Shown here: in pieces, positions 12,201-23,770 of the stretch
Position numbering within the stretch: position 1 is the first letter of the stretch
How the letters are laid out: every line of letters begins with the position of its first letter
Source of the DNA: Salminus brasiliensis
Taxonomy: Eukaryota; Chordata; Actinopteri; Characiformes; Bryconidae
DNA: 64,000 bases
Direction of reading: 5' to 3'
Assembly: GCF_030463535.1 (NCBI RefSeq)
Contig: NC_132894.1
Span: forward strand, 10,438,933-10,502,932
Made by a program: the position numbers and the translations under genes
Notes under the pieces: generated by a model
What the model saw: only the letters and a program-made list of their open reading frames with translations
Database searches by the model: none
Told to the model about the DNA's origin: nothing

Positions 12201-14263
12201 CATCATGAACTCTCTGGTTTTCAATTGTTTTTGGAACTTCTTTTGGTGGTGCCTGCAGAAGTCACAAGCACAAAGCAGAAACATTGAACCACAGGATATG
12301 TCAGTGGGTTTAAATGTACTAGTTCTATAACTGAAATAACCAGCATGAATGCTAAACCACAGAGCGCAGGGTTAACACTCCTAACATACCTTGTCACCAA
12401 GTGCTTCTCGCTCCTTTCTTCTTTTCTTTCTCAAATCCAATTTGTGCTGAAGAGGGAATAAAAAAAGTTCAAATTGAACATCATTAATGACTGATTCAGT
12501 GTCAGGCGTGCAACAGCTAACCAACAACCAAATTAGTTGGCAACTACTTTAATAGTCGATTGGTTGGTGTCGTCATTACGCATATTTCTTGTGCTAACTA
12601 GAAGCGGTTTTTGACATACATGGACCGCAAACTAAAAGCCTTTTAATTTGAGTTTAACCATAACATTGTGGAATACAGTTTTACTGCAGGTGTTCATTTA
12701 TACAGTAATAGGACGCAGAGCTGCAGCGAAAACATACAGACTGAGCAGCTGTCGGTCACATGAACGGAGTGTGTGGATGAACTGATACGGAGCCATAAGG
12801 CAAAACACCCACACATCTGCAGCGCCACCACTCTGGAGAGTAGAGTTAAATCTGTGAGGCGTGGGAGTCTCATACGGACACAGCTTGAGTGTAAGAGGAG
12901 AAATCTTCCAGAAAGGCAAGTGAAGACACGGGTCACTGGTTAAAAAGTCCCGGCCTTCAACAAAAATAGCCAATAAACTTGCTGGCTACGGATAAATCCC
13001 CACGCTTCAACAAAAATAGCCAATAAACTTGCTGGTTACGGATAAATCCCCACGCTTCAACAAAAATAGCCAATGAGCTTGTTGGTTACGAGTGGTTATG
13101 TCAAAATAACAAGTAACGCAAAACAAATTACTTTCAAATTGAAACCTAAAATTAAGTCTCAGGTGTTTCCCTTTTGTCTTTTTTGCTGACCTGAAAAATG
13201 ATGGGAAACTGATTAACTTCTGTTATATTTGAATATTATTTTGCTGCTACTTTGCACATTGTTGGTTTTACATTTTGAAAGAAAAAAAATCTGAGATCAT
13301 TTTTTTATATTAGCAGGAACGTTTATTAAATCAGTGGATTTCTGAATGTTATTCATTTTTATTGTCTTCATAAGCAGCTGCATAAAACAACCTCAAGCTA
13401 AATTTAAATGCTGATAATTCAGCAATGCATAAACCAGAATAATCGAGGATTCGTTTCAAAACTCGATTGTCGAATAATCTATCACAATAATCGTTGCAGC
13501 CCTGCTGAGAGTATAGAAGCACAGCAATACTAGTGCCACATGACTTGGATGGCAAGCATAACATTGTAAATAAAAATGCCTCTAATATTTTATGTACGTT
13601 TACATATATAGTTTTCAGTAGCAGCAGCTACTGAAAACTGAAAGTCTTGTCTTTTCAGTTTTATGGCAGTTAGAAAGCGCTAATATTGCATATTATATGA
13701 ACTTTTTAAATGCGAGAACTGAACTGAAACGTATCGGTTCCCGAATCGACTCGTTAGATATGAGTGAGAGTATGTGAGAGTAATCAACATATGCCATTAT
13801 ATGAGAAATGTGTACATGCCACCGTGGATTTGCTTAACGTTACATCTGCAACATTTTACATTTTTTTCAGATCTGAAGATTCTGGATTAAACACTTTCAT
13901 AGAGAAGCAGAGAGGAATCGCGGCTCACCGAGTCACCGAGTCTTCAGTGCGAGTCAGAGTCAGGTCAGTGAACAGCAGTGAGTCAAAACACCTGATCTAA
14001 GGACTATAATGACACTAACAGATGTCACACTCGCTTACCTTGCGTTTCTCCTGCTTCAGCTTCATAAACATGAGGTGTCTCCTCTGTTTGTTCTTGATCT
14101 CAGACAGGCTGAAGGAGGGGGGCAGTGAACACCCTGACGGCTCCTCGGGCTCTTGGCCCTTGGCGTCCTCCTCTGCTTCACGTTTCGGCCTTTTCTTTTC
14201 TTTTTTCCCTTTACTCTTCTTACTGGGCACATCTTCAGACACTGGCACCTCAACGAAATCCAT
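9280..14263 (-). CDS. rpf1: Ribosome production factor 1 (Brix-domain 60S assembly factor), 9 exons
   Basis: Exons: 14263-14039, 12446-12390, 12252-12172, 12079-11984, 11795-11642, 11476-11394, 11271-11090, 9888-9762, 9321-9280, giving 348 codons; human RPF1 has 349. All phases close without a stop. Family knowledge: RPF1 is a nucleolar Brix protein that acts in pre-60S ribosome assembly and rRNA processing. Seen here: a lysine/glutamate-rich N-terminus (about residues 14-33, nuclear/nucleolar signal-like), the [13 protein letters not shown] block, then the Brix domain from about residue 140 to 335 with [53 protein letters not shown] and [17 protein letters not shown]. The start at 14261-14263 is the first ATG of the open frame. 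Intron 1 contains a hAT-like element. A CACGTG E-box and an ETS-like GGAAG lie just upstream. Confidence 0.96.
10395..10660 (+). mobile_element. 3' tail of a non-LTR retrotransposon with (TTGAC)n end
   Basis: Within an RPF1 intron. The stretch 'ggttcctcccaaggtttctt', 'gggagtttttccttgccac', 'gctgctttgtgacgacaaca' and 'aaaaagcgctatacaaataa' ending in 'ttgacttgacttgac' is the familiar 3' UTR/tail of fish L2-like LINEs. No reverse transcriptase sequence precedes it, so this is a 5'-truncated copy. Confidence 0.65.
10686..11066. mobile_element. MITE-2 family copy, terminal inverted repeats
   Basis: Ends are 'atcaatcagccataacat' on the left and its inverted partner 'atgttatggctgatcggt' on the right. 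The inside shares 'tcctgtggtatct', 'aacaccccacaagacctgcc' and 'tgttttggagatg' with copies at 22396-22960 and 25358-25772. There is no coding capacity. It sits in an RPF1 intron directly beside the exon starting at 11090. Confidence 0.75.
12503..13504. mobile_element. hAT-like non-autonomous element in RPF1 intron 1
   Basis: The left end reads 'caggcgtgcaacagctaacc'; the right end read inward on the opposite strand is 'cagggctgcaacgattattg', an imperfect inverted pair of the CAGGGCTGCAAC type typical of hAT elements. Between them are 'aatagtcgattggttggtg' and 'aaaactcgattgtcgaataa', also usual in fish hAT MITEs. No transposase frame is present. A clear 8-bp target duplication was not seen. Confidence 0.65.
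12955..13090. repeat. Tandem repeat, about 2.7 copies of a 50-bp unit
   Basis: The unit beginning 'cttcaacaaaaatagccaat' starts at 12955, 13005 and 13055. The first two copies are almost identical; the third diverges ('gagcttgttgg' for 'aaacttgctgg') and is cut short. It lies inside the hAT-like element of RPF1 intron 1. Confidence 0.9.
13610..13639. repeat. Perfect hairpin, 13-bp stem and 4-base loop
   Basis: The sequence agttttcagtagc (13610-13622) is followed by agca and then its exact reverse complement gctactgaaaact (13627-13639). It lies in RPF1 intron 1. The arms are too short for a typical pre-miRNA. It may be a remnant terminal palindrome of a transposon. Confidence 0.8.
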
Positions 14264-14400
14264 GTTTAGGTGTTATGAGCAACTCGCCCGTATTCACGTG
14301 TGTGCGTGTGTGTGAGAAACGCGTTCAGACGGAAGTCTAGAAGCGGCGTGTGCTGGTGTGTTTTCGTCCTAGCGCCGCCTAGCGACAGGGAGGACTTCAG
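14264..14400 (-). promoter_or_regulatory. Probable RPF1 promoter region
   Basis: Immediately upstream of the RPF1 start codon the sequence becomes locally CpG-rich. It contains CACGTG (near 14296, a Myc/USF-type E-box), a TG-rich stretch and an ETS-like GGAAG near 14331. E-boxes are common at ribosome biogenesis genes. The TSS was not determined and the sites are motif matches only. Confidence 0.45.
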
Positions 14401-14654
14401 GCCTCAATTACAAAAATGCTGATCAGCACACAGACATGCTGAACTCAGCTACTGTACGTGCTCAATACTGCTGGCCAGTTCTCACAAAACTTCAGTATAA
14501 TGGCAATATTAGCATGACTGACAATTCTTGTGAGATTTCAGATTGGTCCAGCCTCAAATGACTGGGGGTAAATGTTGGTTTATTGATAACAGTATTATTT
14601 TTTAGCATTAGCACAGTATTACTTTTACAGCAACGTCATACAGCATTCTCTCAT

Positions 14655-15200
14655 ATACACAATATGGACAAAAGTATTGGCACACCCACTCATTCACACC
14701 CATTCATTCATCAGCTCTCAGTTGATCCTGCTTTTGTTGGAGGAACTGTCTCTACTCCACAACCAGCACTGCTCTCAGCGGACCACATATACACACACTT
14801 AAACTACACACACATGTTCAGGGAACAGAGGTCCCTCAATGCAAAAATACTAGTACACCCCACACACACACACATGTGCAATTAGGAGTCATTAGCTGTA
14901 AATAATATTGTTATTGCTTTTTTAATTCTTATTTATATTGTGTGTATATAGTGTAAATTATTTATCTACATTTTTTTGTAACTGAGTGTCTTGCTATCCC
15001 TTTCTGCTGTGACACTGAGAATTTCCCCACTGCGGGACTAATAAAGGATCTTATCTTATATACTGTCCAGAGAAGGCTTTCTGCTAGATTTTGGAGCATT
15101 GCTGTGAGGATTGGATTGCATTCAGTGACAAGAGTGTTAGTAAGGTCAGGTTGTTGGCTGATCACCACCTCACCTCATCCCCAACTTCCCAACTCATCCC
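14655..15200 (-). mobile_element. MITE-1 copy (minus) interrupted by a retroposon
   Basis: On the minus strand this has the MITE-1 order. The left end reads 'acaatatggacaaaagtatt', then 'gatcctgcttttgttggagg' and 'tgtctctactcc'. The remainder resumes at about 15060 ('actgtccagagaaggctttc', 'gattggattgcattcagtga', ending near 'cccaactcatccca'). The inner piece, about 14757-15058, is a separate insertion. The outer end near 15200 is truncated relative to the 24221 copy. Confidence 0.7.
14757..15058 (+). mobile_element. SINE/LINE tail insertion ending in TATCT repeats
   Basis: The stretch from 'gctgtaaataatattgttat' through 'aactgagtgtcttgctatcc', 'cactgagaatttccccactg' to 'gggactaataaaggatctta' is nearly identical to 61370-61575. 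It ends in a simple TATCTTA run, typical of a retroposon 3' end. Here it splits a MITE-1 copy. Confidence 0.7.
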
Positions 15201-15703
15201 AATTGGATAGAATACCATCCATAATTCCAGACAACACAGTTCCTCAAGGTCCGGAGCATGACAAGGCCCTTTAGGAGAGTACTAAGGAGCCTTACACTGA
15301 GGGCCCGTTTGGGTGAACACAGATTAAGCTTAGTTGTGGATTAAACAGCAATGTCATTGTCAATGAACAAGTAATTGGAGTCTTGGAATCTGGCTCTGAA
15401 TGGTAAGCAAAACATACACGCCTATCTGTCTGTTTACACCAATGCAGGGCCTTTAATGCTTTTCACTGTGACCAGTCCACAACTCTGCATGCTTCCTACA
15501 CACTTCTTGGATGTACATTTATAAGAAAAAACACATTTATATAAAAAAGTGGTTGTTCTACTGTATCCCTCCAAAATACCCATTTGCTCCCTTATTTTTT
15601 AAGTGTTTCATTAGTTATTACATTTAAGAAAAAGACTAATTTGCTCTAAACCTGCTTTACGTCGCTTGTCCATTTGTATCTTCTGAAGTGCTAGACTTTG
15701 TGT
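15201..15703. other. RPF1 / DNASE2B intergenic DNA
   Basis: Non-coding DNA between the MITE and the DNASE2B stop codon. The 3' UTR of DNASE2B (minus strand) should run leftward from 15703. I saw no exact AATAAA on that strand close to the stop, and no other feature. Confidence 0.4.
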
Positions 15704-18700
15704 CTAGCAGCTTTGAAACCAGTCCACAGCCTGGTGGAAGGCTTTGTAGACAGCTGGATTTTGGGAACAGATGAGGCCGCCACCTCTGAAAGCTTGTGCA
15801 CTCTCTCTGTTCAGGTCCCCTACACAAGTCCACTGGGCTCCGAATTCCAGGGAGACACACCACTTGGAGTGGTCCTCATAGGAGCTGAAAACAATGTTCC
15901 CTGGCAGACAGACCCTCTTGATGTTCAACACGTGGTATGGGAGTGAGCAGTTGGAGGGGAGTTGGTGATTGTCACGTTGCCACGATTCCACCAGCAGGTC
16001 TGTCCTCAGTGTCTGTGCTACCCAGCCAGCATATATGTCTGATGGTCAATACACAGAAGGCCAAATTACATTTTTTAAAAAACATATGGGGCAGATTACA
16101 AAATATCAGCAAATCAAACAATTTGCAGAATCTCCACAATGTTCTGACATTTTTAAAAGCAATAATTAATGTACTACACCCGAGGTTCTAAGTGACAAAA
16201 AATGGTTCCATTATTGTTATAAGTAAAATAAAATAAAAGAATCATTACTATACAGAACCCTTTTTGTTTAGAGTGTGGTATTACAAGTCCTGTAGGTGGG
16301 GGTATTGATATGTAAGAGACCACTTATTTCACATCAGGATAGAAAAATGAAAAGGTGATCATAATAGACAAGTGGACCCAAATGGAAAGAAAAGGGCAAA
16401 AAGGCCCCCACAGCAAGACCAGACCCCCTCACAGCAGAGCCCAAGGCACTAAAAAGGCTGGCACTGTTCAGTGGTAAAGGATGACTCATCTAATCAGATT
16501 ACTTTTCCCCAAATCTTTATAGAGAAACACACATTTTACACCACTGAACTCTCAAACATGCTGCCGTCTTTGTTATGAGGGGCAGCCCCCTTATAATCAA
16601 TTTCTACACTCTTAAATATAAAAATGCTACAAAGGGTTATATAGAAGTGATTTTATAGAAGAACCATGTAAAGAGATGTGTGACACACATCTCTTGTACA
16701 AACATTGGGCCTCTTTCACCAATATCTTTCTAAGAATGTGTTCTTGAGATAACTCTGTCTATGTCAGATGCATGATGTGTTTTAACCCGCAGAATTGTTT
16801 GCAGCTATTCTCTGATAATGATGGATCCTACTGTCCTCATAAATAAAACAAATCCCAAATAAAAACTGGTGAATGTCAGAATCTCCATCAAACTGCATTA
16901 GTGGGTTCTTTTTAAAAATGATTGGTGAATAACACCAATAGTTGTTCATGGAACTAAAAGTGGCTCTTCTATAGCATATCTCAAATGCTTTGTAGCATTT
17001 GTGCAATGTGCAATATTTTTCCTGCCCCCCAACATGGGCAGTTAAGGGTCAAGTTGCAATTATCTGTAAATATTCTGTAAATAATATTGTTTTTCCTCAG
17101 AGTTTTTTTACTTCTATTATTTACATTGTGTATATATATGTACATTGGGAATATTTCCATATTCCCATAATAAAAGCATCTTGCTTTTGGATCAGTAGAT
17201 CACCTGCACTTGTAAGGTTTTTCCTTTAACTCGTCATCCATCGCTATATAAACCCTGTCATTTTGCACGTCCTACAAGCATACATAAGCAATGTCAACAG
17301 TTACCCAAGAACAGAACTGTACTTTGGCATGACCAAAAGTCAACAACTGGCTGTGTGACAGCAAAACGGACGTTGTCCACTCCAAGCTGCACCTGGCCCC
17401 AAAGCACTATAGAACATTCAGATGCTCTTACCATCAACATAGCTGTGTGATTTGACAAAACTGAGGAAAGTCTGTCCCTGGACTGACTCCAGCTTCTCCA
17501 GCTTTCTCCTGGGGACCACAGTCGGGGTCTTGCCCCCACATATCTGAGCCATGGCTGGCATGTCTGTGTGATATGCCGCTGGCAGTGAGCAGTTGTATGC
17601 ACGGGGATTAACGTATGCCAGTTGCTGCGCTGTTGAAAACAAGAGACTGAGAGTCAGGTTACAGGCATCAGAGGCTTTCATTCATTCAACAGCACTGGCA
17701 CAAACAAGTTAGTAGTATGTAGTGCCAAATATGCTATATCCTAATGTGCCAGTACTGTAGTCAGAAAGAGCAGCGAGAGACATCATAATTACATCATAAG
17801 ACATCAGACATCATTGCATTAAGGATTGCATAAAATGTCCCATTTGTGATACTGTATACCCATACTGTCACAATATTATTAAAACTAATAAAAAAAAAAT
17901 TAAAAAGGCAGGTAACTATGTCACCATGTGTTGTCCTTGGGCATTTTGCAGAAGGTCTATTATAATAGGGTATGTTAATTCCACCATGATTTTTTTTATA
18001 ATAATGAACATTGTTCACAGTTATTGGCATTGTTACAATCTGTAACAGTATAAACTTGATTTAGTAGAAAAAGCATCTTTAAAAAAGAGAAAAGAATTGT
18101 GGCTGCTTTACGAACAAGTGGTAAAGGTCAGAAACTGGAAAACTTTGCGAATTAATGAAACACAATGAGACAACTTGATTAAATAAATAGCTACAGACAG
18201 CAATCCTGGGGTCCAAACATAGCGATGTAATGAGGCCTACTATGACTGAAAACAGGCCTCCATTTTTTGTGATTCATCAGTATCTTTAAAGGAAATGTAT
18301 ATAAAATGTTGGTCAGATGTTGGTCAGAATGTTGGACATTAACCTTTTGTTATTTACTTTGTTTAGCTTCAGTTATTTACATGACAAATGCCAAGACCAC
18401 AACAAATGATAATTTCTGTGGAGACATTATGGGCAAAAAGCCCATTTTTTTTATTTATTTGCTGATGCCTCAGATTATTTCAAGACCATTTTCAAAACAA
18501 TCAGCTGCTTTGAAAAGTACAGTTTGTCAACAAAATTTTTTTAATGATCATTGCAAGACATTATCTGAATCCACTTTCATGTCCACAAGTGAATAGGAGT
18601 ACAAGATTTGCAAAAGAAATTTGATCCAACTGTCAAACATAAGTAGCGCACCTCAGTGGGCATTTCTTTTATTTGCTAGGGTAATAGAGAGGTCCTTTAC

Positions 18701-21396
18701 AAACAACATACAATGTAAAACATGTAAAAGGTTCTATACACACACATCTCATTTGCAAATATCTAAAGAACCATCCACTAAGTTTTTTTATAATATATAA
18801 TATAGACAATATTTTATTAATTTTATATATTACTAATTTATTCAAACCAGTCATCCGCCAATCCCTAATGAGTGATAATGGTCAGAATGAGAAATTGTCA
18901 TTATGCCATGTGTTATTTTGCATTTGTATTATGTTGGTGTTTGCTTACATATTTTTTTGAACTGTGTGTAGCTGTAGGTGGTACAGTGAACAGTCTGGCC
19001 GAAGAGTTTGCCGGTGGAGGGGTAGCCAAAGCCCATTTCAGGGAATGGAGGAAAGTGAGGAACGCTGTGTATTATCCAGAATCCCTGAAACTGGTTAAAC
19101 AGCAGTGTCCCTAGAAAGCACATACACACCACACAGTTAGTTAGTGTGAACAGAGCATCTTTAACCTCAATTACATTAATGAAACAAAGACAAAACTAAA
19201 TTGTGCTCTATTTAACAAACTAAATCCACATGCTTTGTATGTTAAATAGCAGTAATAGCTGAAGGAAGCATTCACATTCAGGAATGCATACTTTCCGCTT
19301 AGCAGTCAGCCCTCTGCACCAGAACTTATCTGATATGTCCAAAAATCAAAGAGTGAAATCAATGCTCAGTCAACAGCATATAGCAGTTATCAGCGGTGCT
19401 CTTTGCACTAGACTACTCTTCTCTGAAAGCCTCAAAACACTGAACAATCATCTTCCAAATTGAAAAATAATGTCATACACTGTCACACGCACAGAAGTCA
19501 AGTCAAACTATACTGTTAATATTGAATGAAACACCAAAGAAACATACATTCTGAAGCCTTTTCTGAAGGCTATGCAAGGTCAAATTCTACGTGGAGATAT
19601 AGGATTTGCAAAAGCATAAAAAATACCTTTTGTGTGTCCATAATTATTCTGGTACTTCAGCACTGGAGGAGCATCATTGTAGAGCATGTATGCAGAGCTG
19701 TTTGACTGTACAATTACAGTTATTAATGGGTGTAAACAACATATTTGCCATAATATTTGTTCTGAAGTGTAACTTCAGTTATCATGTAATGTATTAAAAA
19801 TAAAGCAAATAAAAGATGATGCACATCACAGATGCACTGTATATACAGTGACCAGTCCCTGAAAATATTAGGGATACATTTATCAATCTCTGTTCACCTT
19901 AGTCATGTAACAACTATAGATCTCTATCTATTATATATAATTACCTATTATATATAGAATATTGCTAAAGATCACCAGAATAAGTCAGAGATCACCCTGC
20001 ATTGATGTAATTTCCAGTCAATGCAGCCGTTAAATAATAATAATAAAAAAATTGTCACACCAACATTTCTCATCAAATTCTTGCATAGGGATCTTTCGAA
20101 ACATCCAGAGTTCAGCCTTAAAAGGAGCATTTTGTGCGTCTCACATTCCGACACAACCCAAACACTTCAATGATGTTGAGGTGTGGACTCTGGATTGGTC
20201 ACTCCAATGTTCTGAGAACACCAGCAGCTTCTTTTTTAGTTATTTTCTCATTTTTGGCTTTTCTAAGTAATGGCCTCAGAAATATGTCCTGGAAAATTAA
20301 GAGCTTGTAGCTAATGACAATTTTGACTGGAAATAAAAGAAATGAAGTGAATTAAATGAAATGAAATGAATGTAGTACTGACATCATTACAATAGTGGAA
20401 CCAGTTAGGACTAAAAACCATTTGTTGATCAATGTAGAAGAGTTTGTAGAATCATTTATCCAAGCAAATAACTGTTTAAACAATCAAATGGTTCCTTGAG
20501 TTGTCATTGGTTCTATATAAAACCATTGCATTTTTTAACAACAAATTCTATTCAGAAATGATCCAAAATGACTAGTTGTAATGTTGGTCAACCAGCACCA
20601 GAGCAGCAACAGAGTCAACACATCATCGATATCATGTAATATCTTGTAGTTCCATTTTTGTTGTTTTTCTGACTTTTGTTGATATAATTTGAATATGACA
20701 GCTGTTCTTTATCTTTATCATAATTCCATGATGAATGGACCAATAGAAATGCTCCAAATATTTTAGGAATAGCATCTTTCTACATTGACTTCCATTGAAA
20801 GTTAAGAAGGTTCTGTCCCTCTCCTGAAAAGTTTCTATTTTGGAGATACATGACTTTTACATGCCAATGACAATGTTATGTTTCAAACAAGGGTATGCTG
20901 GTTAATCACATTTTCTCTGAGCCTTTTCTTTATCAAGAAAACCAACAAACCAGAAAAGCTGCAAACAAGAAAAAACAGCAGTGTTGCAAGATGCCTTCAT
21001 ACCTTATATCTGTGGTACAGCTGGCTTAGTGTTCTGCCCACAGCCCCTTCACTAGTGTTCACCGCAAATGGACTCATTTGCCAGTTCAGCATTGAAGGAT
21101 CCAAATACATGTACTCCACTCCACTCCCCACCTCACTTTTCTTATATTTGGGCAGCTTGTACATAATGAACCTGATGATGAAGAAAAGAACAGACAGTCT
21201 GAACAATGTTTCTGCATAGTTTTACCAAATCAAAACTTAGCTAAGCATTTCATTAAACCAAGAAAACGAATGTAAAGCCCCTCTACCAGTCCACAGGCTG
21301 TCCTTCCTCATTTAAGCAGGATATGTTGGGCTCACATACACAACCTAAAGGGAATGCTTGAAGGATAATCGAACAGAAGCACAAGAAAAGAAGCAT
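15704..21396 (-). CDS. dnase2b: Deoxyribonuclease-2-beta-like acid endonuclease, 6 exons
   Basis: Exons: 21396-21287, 21171-21003, 19705-19627, 19110-18949, 17629-17432, 16038-15704, 350 codons; human DNASE2B is 361. All phases fit. Family knowledge: DNase II enzymes cut double-stranded DNA at acid pH without metal, in lysosomes; DNASE2B clears nuclear DNA during lens fibre differentiation. Seen here: a hydrophobic signal peptide (about residues 1-20, MLLFLCFCSIILQAFPLG), the mature start NISCLNEEGQPVDW, the first HxK motif GHTK (His117) and the second, DHSK (His296), which pair as the active site in this family. Also QGFWIIHSVPHFPPFP, CSLPYHVLNIK and a cysteine-rich end stopping at WFQSC. 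The human neighbour order supports DNASE2B rather than DNASE2. Introns carry several MITE-like repeats. Confidence 0.94.
16600..17010. mobile_element. MITE-like repeat with 'AGGTTCTATA'-type sequence
   Basis: Begins 'acactcttaaatataaaaat' then 'gctacaaagggttatatag' and ends near 'gctttgtagcatttgtgcaa', so both sides carry a 'gctacaaa/tttgtagc' inverted pair. Related text ('gaaccat', 'ggttct') recurs at 18660-18790, 20390-20530, 25936-26040 and 26785-26955. It is in the last intron of DNASE2B. Family identity is not certain. Confidence 0.45.
20040..20290. mobile_element. Degraded DNA-transposon-like repeat
   Basis: The text 'acccaaacacttcaatgatg', 'ttgaggtgtggactctgg' and 'gttctgagaacaccagcagc' is a phrase set I recall from interspersed repeats in many otophysan fishes. 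No termini or frame could be placed. In DNASE2B intron 2. Confidence 0.35.
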
Positions 21397-23770
21397 TTTC
21401 CTCTGAATATCACTACTGGTGTGGAAAATAAGAAGTAGCGTGTTGTCAAGGGTCTTATGGCTTCCTCATAATTTAGCAATAGCAAAAGTACCTATGCGCA
21501 GCTGTACGTGTGTGAAAGAGGAAGTTGAGTGCTCTGTCTTATGACTACCATCATGGCAGCTATGAGAACAAAAACAGAACCTTTACCAGCTCTATAGAGG
21601 CTTCTACTTATGCCCTTTTATAGGAACAGTACACCAGGGCTTCATTTCAGTTTTACACCTCAGTTTGACATTAATATAAACAACTATTCTCCTTAGATTA
21701 CTGTTGCTATTATCACCTCAGATCTGTATTATGGATAATTTAATGCTCATACAAAAATGCCATTAAAGAACTCATATCCAACATTTTTCTTGTATAAAAC
21801 TGGTTGTTTCTGTTAGTCTGTTTTTAAGACTGTGAATAGGCAAGGTTTAACTGCTATACACTGAACTAGTGGATATATGTAAATACAATATGCAGCTTTT
21901 CATTTCAATACAAAATGAAATTTAAAATTAGCTTAGTTTCCATATTTATGAAATGTGGAGTGAATGGTATAAACTCTTGTATTACAAAAAAATGAGGTCA
22001 TTAATTTATTCATTAAAACAGACTAAAACAGCCAACGTACCATACAGACGTGCAACTGCACCTAATATCAATATATGTTTTGCATTTAAATAATAATTTT
22101 AAAAAGTATGACTCATTTTAATGTACATTAGAGAAAAGCTTTTTTTCCTTGGCTAAAGTACACCTACAGTTCATAACTGATCACTAAACCGCCCCTCCAG
22201 TGTCATTTGAACCCACTGTCCCCTTTTGTTGCTCACACTGATTGGAAGCTAGTAGCCATGAATTAGCAGTGGCTACTATTTTTTTTTCTTATTATCAAAA
22301 TCAGCATTGGCCAACTAAAGCATTAGGTTTTCACATGAAAGCCCGCCACAGACTCAAATACAGAACCCATATCACAGCCTCTGATCTGTGTGAAATCTTC
22401 ATTTACTAAGAAATCATGAAATACAAAAACACTATATAACTTATTACTGTATACCCAACATTGACACCACCTGCCTAATATTGAGTAGGCCTCCTTTGTG
22501 CTACCATGACAGATCTGACCATTCGAGGCATGGACTCCACAAGACCACAAGGCGTCCTGTGGTTACTGACACCAAGACGTTAGAAGCAGATCCTTTAAGT
22601 TGTGTAAGTTGTGAGGTGGGGCCAATATGAGCATCTGTGAGCCTTAGGTGCCCATGACCTTGTCGCCACTTTTGGTAGGTACTGACCACTGCACTTTTAT
22701 GCACTCCTACCGGAAACACCCCACAAGACCTGCCTGGCGTTTAGGAGATGTTCTGACCCAGTTGTCTAGCCATCACAATTGGACCCTTGTCAGAGTGGCT
22801 CAGATCCTTATGCTTGACCATTTTTACTGCTTTCCAACTTGTTTTCTCTAACTGTTCACTTGCTGCCTAATATGTAAATCCCACCTCTTGACAGATGCCA
22901 CTATAGATGACGATGATTCATGTTTTTCACTTCACTCATCATTAGTGTTACATGATTTGAACCAACAGAAATGCTCCAAAATGAGTTTTAATGAAATCCT
23001 GTAACATTAACTTAAATTAAAGGATGGTTTTACAGACAGAGATAAAGCCCATGGACAATATTTCTCTTTTAGGAATTTAAAATGCTGTGAAGTCTCGGAC
23101 TAGACTTAAATACTGACCCTAATAGTTCTGTGAAGTTACCATTTTGAAATGCATCCTTTTAGGATTGGACAGTGGCAATATGTGAACCCCTCTTAACCAA
23201 AAGGCTGCACACTTCAGCTCCTGTTTACACTAGATAACTTACTAGTTTTCAAATACTTCATAGTAGATCCTGATTAATAGGTCTTTTTAATTAATAGATT
23301 TGTAACTGAATAATCAGCCTGGAGGTTAAGGGGTCAAAAGAGATGAAAAAGAAAAAGACGCAGATGTTTGACCATATATAATAATAAATGGACCAATAGA
23401 AATGCTTCAAAATGACATAAAATATATATAAAGGTTTTTGCCTTCTACTATAAAGTAAATATTTAGAGACAACATGTTTTTGCATGACAGCGACAGTTTA
23501 CATGTTCATGGACCACCATTAATGCCGTTCATAACATTGAAAGCAACACATTAAGGTCACCATCATGGTGCAGAGGTTACCTACAGTAATTCTAGTTTCA
23601 AACCAGTTCATTACTGGACATGGACATGTCCCTTTGGACCCATTGCGAAATGCAAAATACGCAGGTGACACCACCCCCTCAGATATAGTCCTCTGTCCAG
23701 ACCAGATCCCACTCCTGGTGAGGAATCAGTGTGTAAAGGCACCCGACTCTCAGAACTAATTTGCAAAAAC
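21397..23770. other. Divergent intergenic region DNASE2B / UOX
   Basis: DNASE2B is read left and UOX right from this interval, so both promoters should be here. Near 21515 there is 'aaagaggaagttg', an ETS/PU.1-like core, close to the DNASE2B start. The middle holds a MITE-2 copy (22396-22960). The rest is AT-rich with no recognisable gene. Confidence 0.45.
22396..22960. mobile_element. MITE-2 family copy
   Basis: Shares 'cctgcctaatattg', 'gcatggactccacaagacc', 'gtcctgtggttactgacacc', 'gtgaggtgggg' and 'aacaccccacaagacctgcc' with the copies at 10686 and 25358. Its terminal inverted repeats are more degraded than in the 25358 copy. No frame. Confidence 0.7.

Noticed and set aside
12955-13090. 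CRISPR-like spacing of repeats
   Set aside because: Units are contiguous 50-bp tandems without spacers, in a vertebrate intron.
13610-13639. Pre-miRNA hairpin
   Set aside because: The stem is only 13 bp with a 4-base loop; flanks do not extend the pairing.
15698-15946. Plus-strand frame opposite DNASE2B exon 6
   Set aside because: It is the antisense shadow of a well-supported coding exon.
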